From Marthasterias glacialis (lineage: Eukaryota > Echinodermata > Asteroidea > Forcipulatida > Asteriidae), in assembly GCA_911728455.2 (NCBI GenBank), contig OU452229.1, forward strand, positions 2,237,001 through 2,301,000: a stretch of 64,000 bases of DNA, written 5' to 3'. Shown one piece after another: positions 33,821-44,800 of this stretch. How positions within the stretch are numbered: the first letter of the stretch is position 1; each line of letters opens with the position of its first letter. The notes under the pieces were generated by a model. The model did no database searches. It had not been told where the DNA came from and saw only the letters and a list, made by a program, of their open reading frames with translations. Position numbers and translations under genes: made by a program.

Positions 33821-34180
33821 AGGGAAGAGGGGCACATTTGTAAAAGTACATCTGACTGAGACGTCCTCAGCGTTAGAGGACTTATTAGGAATGTAACAGA
33901 AGGGGCAATTTGACTAATTTATTGTGCTTCAAAAAACAAAAGAAGTACAGCATCTGTTACATTGTCCAAACTTTTGCTACTGGTATTCTTATTCTCTCGT
34001 TGAGTTCTAGTTTGTCCGTAAGCTGTCTATACAACATTGATCCATACACCGACTTCAGTCAATTTCCAACCTTAAAATCACATCAGATAAAACCAGCATC
34101 AGCATCTTCAGCTATGCACTTCTTAAATATGACATTGAAACTTGACATTTTTAACCGTATACCTTGTAACTAAGCAAAAT

Positions 34181-34580
34181 CTTCCCTTTTTTCAGTATCA
34201 TCACCCCCATGATCTTAAGAGCACTATACAGGATTGGTGAGGATAAAAAGCGTTATTGTTTAGTTTCAGTCTGAAAGCTTACTGTTTATGAAGTTAGTTC
34301 TACAACCAATTTTCTTCCCTTTTTTCAGTATCATCACCCCCATGATCTTAAGAGCACTATACAGGATTGGTGAGGATAAAAAGCGTTATTGTTTAGTTTC
34401 AGTCTGAAAGCTTACTGTTTATGAAGTTAGTTCTACAACCAATTTTCTTCCCTTTGTTTCAGTATCATCACCCCCATGATCTTAAGAGCACTATACAGGA
34501 TTGGTGAGGATAAAAAGCGTTATTGTTTAGTTTCAGTCTGAAAGCTTACTGTTTATGAAGTTAGTTCTACAACCAATTTT
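34181..34580 (+). repeat. Three tandem copies of a 133-base unit
   Basis: CTTCCCTTTTTTCAGTATCA starts at 34181, 34314 and 34447. The units run through CTGAAAGCTTACTGTTTATG to CTACAACCAATTTT and are virtually identical apart from one or two bases in the T-run. The array is therefore recent. Confidence 0.95.
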
Positions 34581-35039
34581 TTTCTGTGAAATATTTCCCT
34601 CAGTGAAATGCTGTCATATTATTCGAGAAAACTGTATCTGGAAACTGCAGAAAATACAACAGCTGATTACGGTTGTAACAACCGATAAGTACAACGTGTT
34701 TACATGCTGAAAAGTGTGCATGTTTTTTTCCCCACTATTTTCTCCTGACTCAGACGACGGATTGAGCCCAAATTTTCACCGGTTTGTTTTTTTCATGTAT
34801 AATTATTGAATCACATAAAGTAAGAACACTGCACTATCAGCTTTACCAACCCTGTATTGTGCCTTTAAACTGCCTTTAAACTGAAATTCTAAGCAAGTTT
34901 GAAAGTTGAGAAACTAGTGGTCCAGTAATCGGAATCCTTAGACAGCTCTGATCTGAACCACTGTACAATGGTATAGCTGGGATGACTTGAACACAGTTCA
35001 CAATGGACTGTTCCATCTGATCAACCAGTATACAAATAA

Positions 35040-35400
35040 TTGACTGGCTTTAATGTGTGGAATGGGAGGAATTTTATATTGGACTGTTCCATTTTTTATT
35101 TTTCTTATTAAATCATTCTGGTAATGAAACCAAGGGACCCTCAAAAGTGACTTGCACTGTGACCCATAGGCCTGAAGATACCTGTGTAGAGAAGATGTTG
35201 AAGACATGTTCAGTTTTAAATGTGGGAGGGAAACCCCAATAGGAAAAACCCACGCAATCAGGTAGGGACTGAAAACCCAAATCCACATGCAAGGCTCCAG
35301 TCCGGGATTCGAATCCGGGAAGAAACCACTGAGCCAACCTGAATGCCAAAATTTCACGAGGCGAAGCCGAGTAAAATGGAACAGTCCTAATTTTACCGAG
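35040..35400 (-). mobile_element. SINE-like repeat with a B-box, minus strand
   Basis: CCGGGATTCGAATCCGGG at about 35297-35315 is a B-box in inverted sense, preceded by AGGTAGGGACTGAAAACCCA and TGTGGGAGGGAAACCC. Much the same order of motifs occurs at 53190-53440. Confidence 0.55.
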
Positions 35401-35617
35401 TGATAATATCCCTCCCATTCAACGAATTAAAGTCACTCAAACTCAATACTTTTTTTATATAACTTACATCATAGATATAACTTTCTCCATGCTTACACTA
35501 GATATGTATTTTAAAAATAAATTTAACATCATTTTTATCTGTGTGTTAGGTTGACAACAATACACAAAATTAATACCGACTGGAGTGCAACCTTTAGCGC
35601 AGGTGAAAAAAGGTTGA

Positions 35618-35770
35618 TCCTAACTGTTGAATGGGAAATACTATTTCCCATCGGCCATTAGGACTTTTTTGATCGCCGATGCGGATGGGAGTGACAGTGA
35701 ATGTCACATGATGCAAGTTCCACCAATCAAATGACAAGAATCTGTACGTCAGTTATATAAACTGAGCTAA
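35618..35770. repeat. Second copy of the repeat at 175-345
   Basis: GGGAAATACTATTTCCCAT, GATCGCCGATGC, TGTCACATGATG, CCACCAATCAAAT and CAGTTATATAA occur in the same order as at the left end of the window. Confidence 0.6.
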
Positions 35771-36880
35771 TCTTTCAGTTCTAGAAAGAGTTCAGTGCAG
35801 ATAACAATCCACAGCTAACCATTACAAACTTCCACATGGATTTCTCAAACATCATCTTTCCTTTTTATTTGTGTTTTTCATTTTTTATTTTATGTTTACT
35901 TTCTAATAATATCCTTAAGAACACTGAATCTAATTCAGTGGCATCATGGGCATACATTATTAAGACAATTTTTGTTTTCATATTGCACAAGATTTTTTTT
36001 TTTTTTAACATTTCATTTACACTTTCATCAGCATACACATACCAGCAATGCCGCCGTATCTAATTTCCCTGCAGGCAACACGTATAACTTTGGAATATTC
36101 TGTCATATTTTTTTTTAATTTTTGTTTTCTTCAAATAATATCTGATTGGTATTTCTACACATTAAACATTTAAGAAGCTTCTGGGTAAGACGGGAAAAAA
36201 GTTGTGTTTCTGTCACTTAAAACAAGACTATATGTCGAGAAATAGTTTCATTTTTGCACTTAACAAATATACTTTGCGTGATATCGCAGCGAACAACATA
36301 TTTTCAGAAAAGTGAAATGAATCATATTAATCCAGCCTTCATACACTCACCAGAAAACAGCACATTGTGTATGATATTCATCTCAATTTTGATCTTTTTT
36401 AATATTAGCGTAAAATTTAGCAGGCCTTTGTTTGTCCAGCAGGTTTAGGTCCCACAGATGGTGATGATGTCGTATGCTATTTTGATCTCTTGATTCAAAC
36501 GTGTCTATAAAAGAGCTCTCATTTCCCAATATCTGATATAGTTTGTTCTCACTTGAGTTTTCTCAGCATGTCTGCTTTCATTGATTTTTCCGCTTTCAAC
36601 AGGCCTTTGTATCATTCGAGCTTTCCTGTAAGCTCTCATGCTTAGGTTCAATTTTGGTCCAACTGTCCGTGTCCTTGTTTTTGTTCTATGTTAGTCCGTC
36701 CAAGGCGTCTCGATACAAGCCTAGGCTTCTAGAAGATGCCTCCGTACCAATATTTTTTCCCCGCTTACTTCTTTTGCTTATCTATCTATTTACTGTTGTT
36801 TCATTTTCTCTGTTTGTATCTGCATTTCTGCCTTATTTTGGTATGGAAATAAATGTGAGTTTGAATTGAATTGATAAATT
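35771..36880. other. Gap without recognised genes; possible LINE tail at its end
   Basis: Mostly AT-rich. The end (GGAAATAAATGTGAGTTTGA and ATTGAATTG near 36845-36872) resembles a retroelement 3' tail. Confidence 0.35.
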
Positions 36881-36883
36881 CTG

Positions 36884-37036
36884 CCGGCCAGTTGATGGCC
36901 AGAGGTCTTCAGCGTGACGAAGGACTGTGATGCCACCATTAAGGCGAGAGTCAGGGCAGTCGGCTATCAGATGGTACATCGTCTGGGGTTCGCCACAGTC
37001 ACAAAGCGGGGATGTGAAGTAGCCCCAGCATTCCTA
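36884..37036 (-). mobile_element. C-terminal fragment of a non-LTR retrotransposon
   Basis: The minus strand reads SPLCDCGEPQTMYHLIADCP followed by DSRLNGGITVLRHAEDLWP. The CxCG...T..H....CP pattern is the Cys-His motif near the C-end of many LINE proteins. It abuts a truncated TTAA MITE at 37021. Confidence 0.75.
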
Positions 37037-37237
37037 TAGTTTTCGTCTTGCTGAGACGAAAACTAATTTTGGATCTTATTTCATTTTTTATTTCAAAACA
37101 ATAACACTTCAGGCAGAAATATTTCAAGCAAAGTTTTCTACCATCACTATCTTTATACCATGTAAGGTATATGTAAATCTGTGAACAGTTGTTTTTTGTT
37201 TTTTTTTCTCTTACCAATGTTGAGCTGTGGCTTTAAA
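37021..37237. mobile_element. TTAA MITE, left half deleted
   Basis: AGCCCCAGC joins directly to ATTCCTATAGTTTTCGTC, skipping about 150 bases of the family consensus. The right end TTACCAATGTTGAGCTGTGG is intact. Confidence 0.75.
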
Positions 37238-37239
37238 CA

Positions 37240-38285
37240 ACACACGGTGACAAAGCCGACTACTTCTAGTTTGTTTTAAATAAACACTGAACGTCCAGGT
37301 TGTTTTCTGCTTTACTTTTTAAAGACATGCCAAAGAAATTGTAAGGTGGCGGTGTAAAAATTAAGGTCGGTCGTGTAACCAGAAGCAGAACTATTTTTTT
37401 GTGATCTTTTGAGATGGGTTTCTGTCAAACTTTAATTTCAAATAAATTTCATTCTTGCATGAGGCGAGATGGCTTCCAAGACGGGAACAGAATAAGTTGT
37501 CGAGTATTCAAAGTGTGAAATTTCACGATTGTGTTCACCGATCAAACTGAGAAATGTCCTTGTAATGGAAGCGCATGTTTTCACCTTTGAAAAAAACTAG
37601 TCACCTATTAATACAAATCATGAAGACAACATCCAAGGATCCAAACAACTGGAATAAAAATTACTGTTATAAACAACAATAGCACATTTACCTGTGAGGC
37701 GCCAGTGCATACTTGCCATACATATGCTGACATTTCACCAGCCCTCCATTACTGTTTTTTAAAACTCAAATACTGGAATAAAAATCGGCAAATCTTTGCA
37801 TCAATTAAAATCACCACAGGTGATGGAAGGTAAACCAGTCGCACTTCCTTTTGACAGAGTAATAAAATAAAAACCATACATAATTAACCTGCTGTCCATG
37901 AATTTTAACTGTAAAATGACAAGAAACAACTTGCTTGTAGTGCAAGGCATAACCTGTATATATATATATATATAAGCCACTTTTGTTCTGTTTAACATCA
38001 AAGTTACATTGAAGCACAACAAAGACCCTTTGTCTTTTGACGGCCGTCTATAGAGGGTCCAGTCAAACACATCATTGATCCCTGTTATACTGCAGTCAGG
38101 ATTTCATAATTCCTTTGATCGCCGAGACAAATTTGAAGAAACCTGACCAAATCAATGAAAAAAACCTAAATAATGATACAAAGTATGCTAAACAGAACCT
38201 GTGACTCTGCTAATTCAACATGAATAATGCCTACTCATGGCTGACCGGATAACATCATCTTTTTTTTGACAAGATTTCCATTAGA
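37240..38285. other. Gap without recognised genes
   Basis: AT-rich with a TA microsatellite near 37956-37973. Nothing codes convincingly. Confidence 0.45.
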
Positions 38286-38490
38286 CCTCATGCGTACGAC
38301 GTCACTATGAGCATTTAGGACAGGAAAGGACACCCTCTCCCTGAGGTCAAAACAGCTGGAACGCACGCTCGATGCTGAGGTCAAAACAGCTACCCTGGGG
38401 TCAAAACAGCTGCAACACACGTTCCATGCTGAGGTCAAAACAGCTACCCTGAGGTCAAAACAGCTGCAACACACGTTCCATGCTGCGCTT
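38286..38490 (+). repeat. Tandem GAGGTCAAAACAGCT repeat
   Basis: TGAGGTCAAAACAGCTACCC and GTCAAAACAGCTGCAACACA alternate in about two and a half units of roughly 60 bases. The 5' flank (TACGACGTCA, CCCTGAGGTCAAAACAGC) relates it to the TGACGTCA repeats at 3690-3925. Confidence 0.7.
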
Positions 38491-38849
38491 GACCTCAAAG
38501 ATGGCGGCGAATGCATTAGGTTCTACACTTATCAAACTTAAAAACCATCACAGTGCATTGTGAAAAAAAAAAAAAAAAAAAGTTTGAACACAACTTTTGG
38601 CCGACCCAAATAAGATGTTGGGTCAATCCAGCATGAACAAGAGCCTGATGGTCGTTTACAACAACACCACACTCTGTAATCTGTAGCTACATTGTACCGA
38701 CATAACCCTGTATAAATCCAGCAAGCATAATGGAGATCAGTATGTGTATAATAGCATGAATCGTCATAACCACATCCCACCTCCTGTCATTAAGGTGATA
38801 TTGACATTGCGGTTTGTTGCCTCATCCCTCCTCGCTGATAGGACTGATA

Positions 38850-41800
38850 TTACCTCAGAGATGGTGCCAGAGATTTCGGGAACAGACCCATGCTTACGTA
38901 GTCATCCAGCATCTGCAGCAGAAACGAAGACAGAAAAAACATCCACAGCGTCGAATAGTACAAGAGCTAACTGAGAATGTTGTTTGTTAACCACCAAGAC
39001 TGAATCCTAATCAACATCAACACGACTGCAAGCCAAAGAATGATCTCATGAAGTTGTAAGAAAAGAAACACACCAAGTGTTTGTTCTTCTAAAAGACCAC
39101 CAGAATATTTCCAGTGGTGGATGCTTAGAGTAGTTGAGGGGCGAGTGCCAGTCAATTGCCAGGGGGGTGGAACGACCACACACCCAGTAAGCCATCGTAG
39201 AAGCATGCGTTGGATTCATTTTCCCCTCCCTCTGGACCCACCACTGATATCCCCCCCTCCACATCAGCCACCTCGGATAGATCGATCCATTAAGCCCCGC
39301 CTACTAACGTATTGACCAATCACAGCCTTGACAACACCACTGAAAGTCCGACAAATGTCTGACACGCTAAAAATCTCATTAGAAAAGTAAACAAACCGCC
39401 GCCAAACATACCTGTCTTAACAATTCCTCAGTGAGTTGTGGTTTGGTCAACTGGAAGCCAGTCGTCTCTAGTTTCTGGCCATCCATGTACAAATGTTTGT
39501 TGTACAACAGCTCCTAGTCACACCACAAGAATACTGTGTTTATGTATCGTCAACAATTTACAGCTGAAGCAAAACATTTGTCATCAAAGGAAACTAATCT
39601 CTATAGAATAGTCATCAAAGTTCAGTCGCCATATTTGATAGGCAGGCAGGGGAAACATTTACGTGTTCACACGTCATCCGGTGCCTACTAGTGAATCAAG
39701 TTCATCAGAATCATCATAACATTTTTTTTTTTTTTCAACCCATACACCGATGTGTGTTAAGCACTATAAACTCAGTATTTTCCCCCCGAGTCCTGTAAAA
39801 AAAGTCCACAGGCATATTACTCGGCGGGATTCGAACCCACGACCTTCGCCATTCTAGGCCAACTAGTTGATTATAATCCTAGATATAGCTTCAGATTTTT
39901 GAGCAGAGAGAATAAGCATGGCATTTGGTGTGTCGTGGCCGAGCGGATAAGAGCACCGGACTCGAGCTCTGGTGTTTCTGATCAGCAGAGTGTGGGTTTG
40001 AGTTCTGGTCGTGACATTTGTGTCCTCAAGCAAGACACTTAACCATAAGTGCTTCGTCCTTCGGATGGGACGTAAAGCCGTAGGTCCCGTGTGTTGTGTA
40101 ATGCATGTAAAAGATTCCAGTACACTGTTCCTGGTTTTATCGGCTGCAGATTGCACCACAGCACCTTGTAAACCGTTACATGGTGCTATGTAAAGGAACA
40201 GGTCTCAAACTTCAAGAACGTAACTCTGCATACCCTGCAGGAAAAAATACTGAGCGCTTCGAGATGCCCGTCGGGTGTGATAAAGCGTCATATAAGAACT
40301 GCGTACTACTCTTGTACATACCTGGTGTAGATAAGGGCTCAATGGTGTATACTGCAGACCATCTCTATTGCAGGCTTCAGTCCACGGCTCAAAATGTTTA
40401 TCATTTGAATCGTCTACAATCTCAGCCATATTCAACTGTTTCAATTAAAGAAAAGAAGACAAATTGAGTCCAAACATGAAAATCAAGCTCAAGCTTCTGT
40501 CATTGTATTCAAAATGATCTCTACGTGATGTTTGAAGCTTTGCATGGTGTGAAGGAAATGTGACTATAACTGTAAACAAACAAAAGGGTATTTTTGTTCT
40601 GCCGGTCAGTGTTTTCTGTGTTTTAAACAGAATAAATAAATAAAATAAATAAACAAACTAGTCAACTTGCCGGTACAAAATGATTTCTCTGATAGAACTG
40701 TCAATTTTTTATATTTATGTACATTTAAAAGACAAAGTAAAACATTTGAACTCAAGTTCATAACAGTACCAATCCTCCGGAGAAACATTTCCATTTGAAA
40801 TATTGCCAAAAATATTGCCAAAAATCACGTACACAAAATCCCTGAAAAAAACGTACATTGTTTCTTCATTGTTTTCACTAACAAAAAGTGACAACCAAAT
40901 TTGACGGAATTTTGTGAAAGTTTTTGTATGGTGTGTTGGTTGAACGCTAGAGGATGGAAACAAATCCATTCTTCAAAAAACAAAAACAATGATGTACTCT
41001 CCCCTCAACCAACAGATGCCGTGTATAATCGCAAATATTTTCCGAGCCAGCAAATCGGCGATGTTTAAACACACTGTTGTGTAAAATCAGCCTACGGAAA
41101 CAAAGGGCGCCCGGACATTTTGTTTCGGAGCATGCCAGAGTATGCACTCACCGTGCACTTACACAAAGATGACTGATGGCGTTGAATATTTCGCGGATTT
41201 CCCCAATATGCGGAGGTTATTGTGTAATCCCTGATTCCAGACCTTTTGTACTTTTTTTCCAACAAGAGGATTACGAGACATCGAGAGGCTTCCACCATTG
41301 TTTATTCATTGTATTTCGACTCAATGGAGGTAAGTCAGAGTGAACCGGGGATCCAGCCTTGGTTCCGGATTTAGCACCAATCCTCGGCCATAGCTCACAG
41401 CCAAGGGTTTGAATTTGACTTTTTCTCGATAGAGAACACAAAAATCCCCACACTATAAAGAGAATCTTTTTTTTTCTTGGTTTTGCCAAGTCAGGGTTTC
41501 TTTGTGCTAGCGGTACCCGCATAGAAAAATGATTCCGGCAATTCTGACAAAGTAATCCCGCCAGGAAAACGGGAAAAAAATGGAAGAATCCCGGCGGCAA
41601 CTGGTTCGAAGGACAAAGTTCAACTCAGTGCATACACTAAAGGAAAAAATTGTATCCCACATTCCAAATGGGGAGGATTATGCCATTTGAATGATGTAGA
41701 GAGGTTGCGTGACCCCGAGAAAAAAGTTCATTTCACAGCCATGTTGGGTCCAGCCATGTACAAACTCAATGGCTGACGCGTCGTCTGCTGAATGATTTCC

Positions 41801-44800
41801 AGCGTCTGTTTGTGCGCGCACCATTAGGAAAAGGTCTCGGGTGACGTCACGTGAAACCCCCTCAACCAGATTCATTTCAGATGTTACCAGGAAGTATTAG
41901 AGCTGTAACCTGAGATTATTTCATGCTATATTCCGTCAGTGTCAACTTACCCGAGCAAAGTTGGAGATGACTGTTCCAAAATAGTCATGTTTGATGTCAA
42001 ATATTCTGCACACCAACTCAGCCATAGAGCCTTGAGCTGTAAGGAATAACCCGAAGTAGATACTACTTTAATATCGCTTACTTGAAGGTCGTTTTTGTGA
42101 TGTGTTTGTTCTTACATAGAGAGGTTGCGTGACCCCAGGAAAAGTTCATTTCGCAGCCATGTTGGGTCCAGCCATGTACAAACTCAATGGCTGACGCGTC
42201 ATCTGCTGAATGATTTCCAGCGTCTGTTTGTGCGCGCAGCATTAGAAAAAGGTCTCGGGTGACGTCATGTGAAACCTCTCTATATAGACGAAATATACTT
42301 TCTCCCAAAACCAAAGTTCTATCAACCTTTTAAGTGGATAATGAAAATACGAAGAAAATCATGACTTACTTGTGTCTGACTTGTCAACAATATTGTAGAC
42401 ATGACCCTGTTGGCCATGTTGTATTAAGTGCCACATGGCCAAGCATAAATCTTCAACATGAACAGTATTCATCTTCAACTCAGGAGTCCAGAGTAACTAC
42501 AGAAGAGTCAAAATAGTTATTGCAGTTAGGTTTACACTAACTAAAACTACAGAGGAATCACAGTAGTTAGGTTTACACTAACTAAAACTACAGAAGAATC
42601 AAAGCAGTTGGTTTACACTAACTAAAACTACAGAAGAATCAAATCAGTTTATTGCAGTTAGGTTTACACTAACTAAAACTACAGAAGAATCAAAGCAGTT
42701 GGTCTACACTAACTAAAACTACAGAAGAATCAAATCAGTTTATTGCAGTTAGGTTTACACTAACTTAAACTACAGAAGAATCAAAGCAGTTGGTCTACAC
42801 TAACTAAAACTACAGAAGAATCAAATCAGTTCATTGCAGTTAGGTTTACACTAACTAAAACTACAGAAGAATCAAAGCAGTTGGTTTACACTAACTAAAA
42901 CTACAGAAGAATCAAAGCAGTTTATTGCAGTTAGGTTTACACTAACTAAAACTACACAAGAATCAAAGCAGTTGGTCTACACTAACTAAAACTACAGAAG
43001 AATCAAATCAGTTTATTGTAGTTAGGTTTACACTAACTAAAACTACAGAAGAATCAAAGTAAATAAGTTTACACTAACTAAAACTGTAGAACAATCAAAG
43101 AATTTTACTGCAGTTAGGTTTGAACTCTATATCTACCAAAATTACAACATATCACATCTTTCCAAATAAAAAAGCTGCACAAATTAATTAATCATTACAC
43201 AAACTCTTCACTTCTTAATCCAGTAGAGATGTAAAATAAAATGTTCATAATCTTGTTCCATTATGACTCTGTATCACCAGAAGAGTATCACTCCATAACT
43301 TTCAGGTCCCATAGATCCAGTAAACCTGTGTTTACATTGTGTCTAGTCCACTGTGCAACATGTAAAATAATAAACAAATTTTGTGATTGGTCAATATGTT
43401 TCGGGGGCGGGGCTTAATGGATTGGTCTCTTGTACGTCCATTTCCTAAGACTCAATGCCAGGGGGAGGGGGGGAATACCAAGTTTCCTACCTAATAAGGT
43501 AGCCAGGTTAAGGGGAACATACAGTTACCTTCATCTTCTCTTGAAGCTGTCTGTAGACTGCTGCTGTGATAAGCCTTGGCACTGTACATAGACAACACAT
43601 TAACAAGACTAGTCAATCAGATCTATCAAAGATACTACAAAACCAAGATAGGACACTCTATTCAGAAACATGAAACACAAAATTGGGGCGCCCGCTGTCG
43701 TTTGGTAGGTAAAACCAAAGATCGTTTGCGCAATAAGTAGGGCCTACTAAATGGAAAAGCTTACACCAAACGATCCCACCAACTAAAAAAGGTGAAGGCA
43801 GATCGAAAATTTGGTGTTCTGCAATAAATTGTGCCAATAATCCTTGCAAAATTGACACACGGGGAAGAGCGCCATCATTCGGTTGGTAGGTATAAAGGCG
43901 TTACATCTGCTACCGTGCAAAACGGCACAAGTGTCCTATCTTGTGTTTCTAGTATCTTTGGATATACACAGACAGTGTAAGCCATTCATTCTACTTATTT
44001 ACCTGTCATGCTTGTGGTCTGAGAGCACAACTGACCACATAAACAATTTCCCATTGAACAGGTGGTACCTTCAATGCGGGTCAAGTCAAGCAACTGACCC
44101 CATGGACAATTTCCCAGTACTTTCCAAGTAGGACCCATTACCCCAAATAATTTAATGACCACTCTTTCCAACCCTTCCCAAGTTCCATTAGTAAATGTCC
44201 ATTACCACTCTAGACAATGACCCCCATTGATTTAAATGATTCATTAATACTTTATACATGTAGGTTTCACAATATTCTAATGAGCCTGTAGTTTTAGTCA
44301 GTCTCCCTTTCTGCTCTCCTCTGAGTAGGGGCCCAGCTGTTCCGGACGCTATGTGCGACAAACTTTTAAGACGGACCCTGAGGATTTCGCTCTTATTACA
44401 TTTGATAACATTTCCATGAATATTGAAATAAATTGCATTTCTAAGTCCGACATCTTTCCTATCTGACTCTGAAATCAAACCAATTTTGTTTTAATTGATT
44501 TCAGTAAAAAACAAGTAGACATTGAAAAGTAGACAAACTTACTGACTCCAGTACGATCCCCGATGCCGTACACAATAGCCGGCCTTATAATTGTGTAGTT
44601 CAACCTGTATGCCAAAAAAATAAGTATCTGTAATTTCGAAAAATATTCTCCTGATTTGTTTGTGGAAAGATACAATTAGCTGTTGCAAACTGCTTACCAA
44701 CCACAAGAACCTGTTGTATTAAAGCAAACAATTGTTAATATAATGGCCTCTTGTTTCGACCCTAGCAGAGTCTTTCTCAAAGGCTTTGAGAAAGACTCTG

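Noticed and set aside
42497-43110. Regularly spaced repeats that could be read as a CRISPR array
   Set aside because: The spacers are themselves repeats of the same sequence, and the locus sits in a eukaryotic intron; it is a minisatellite.
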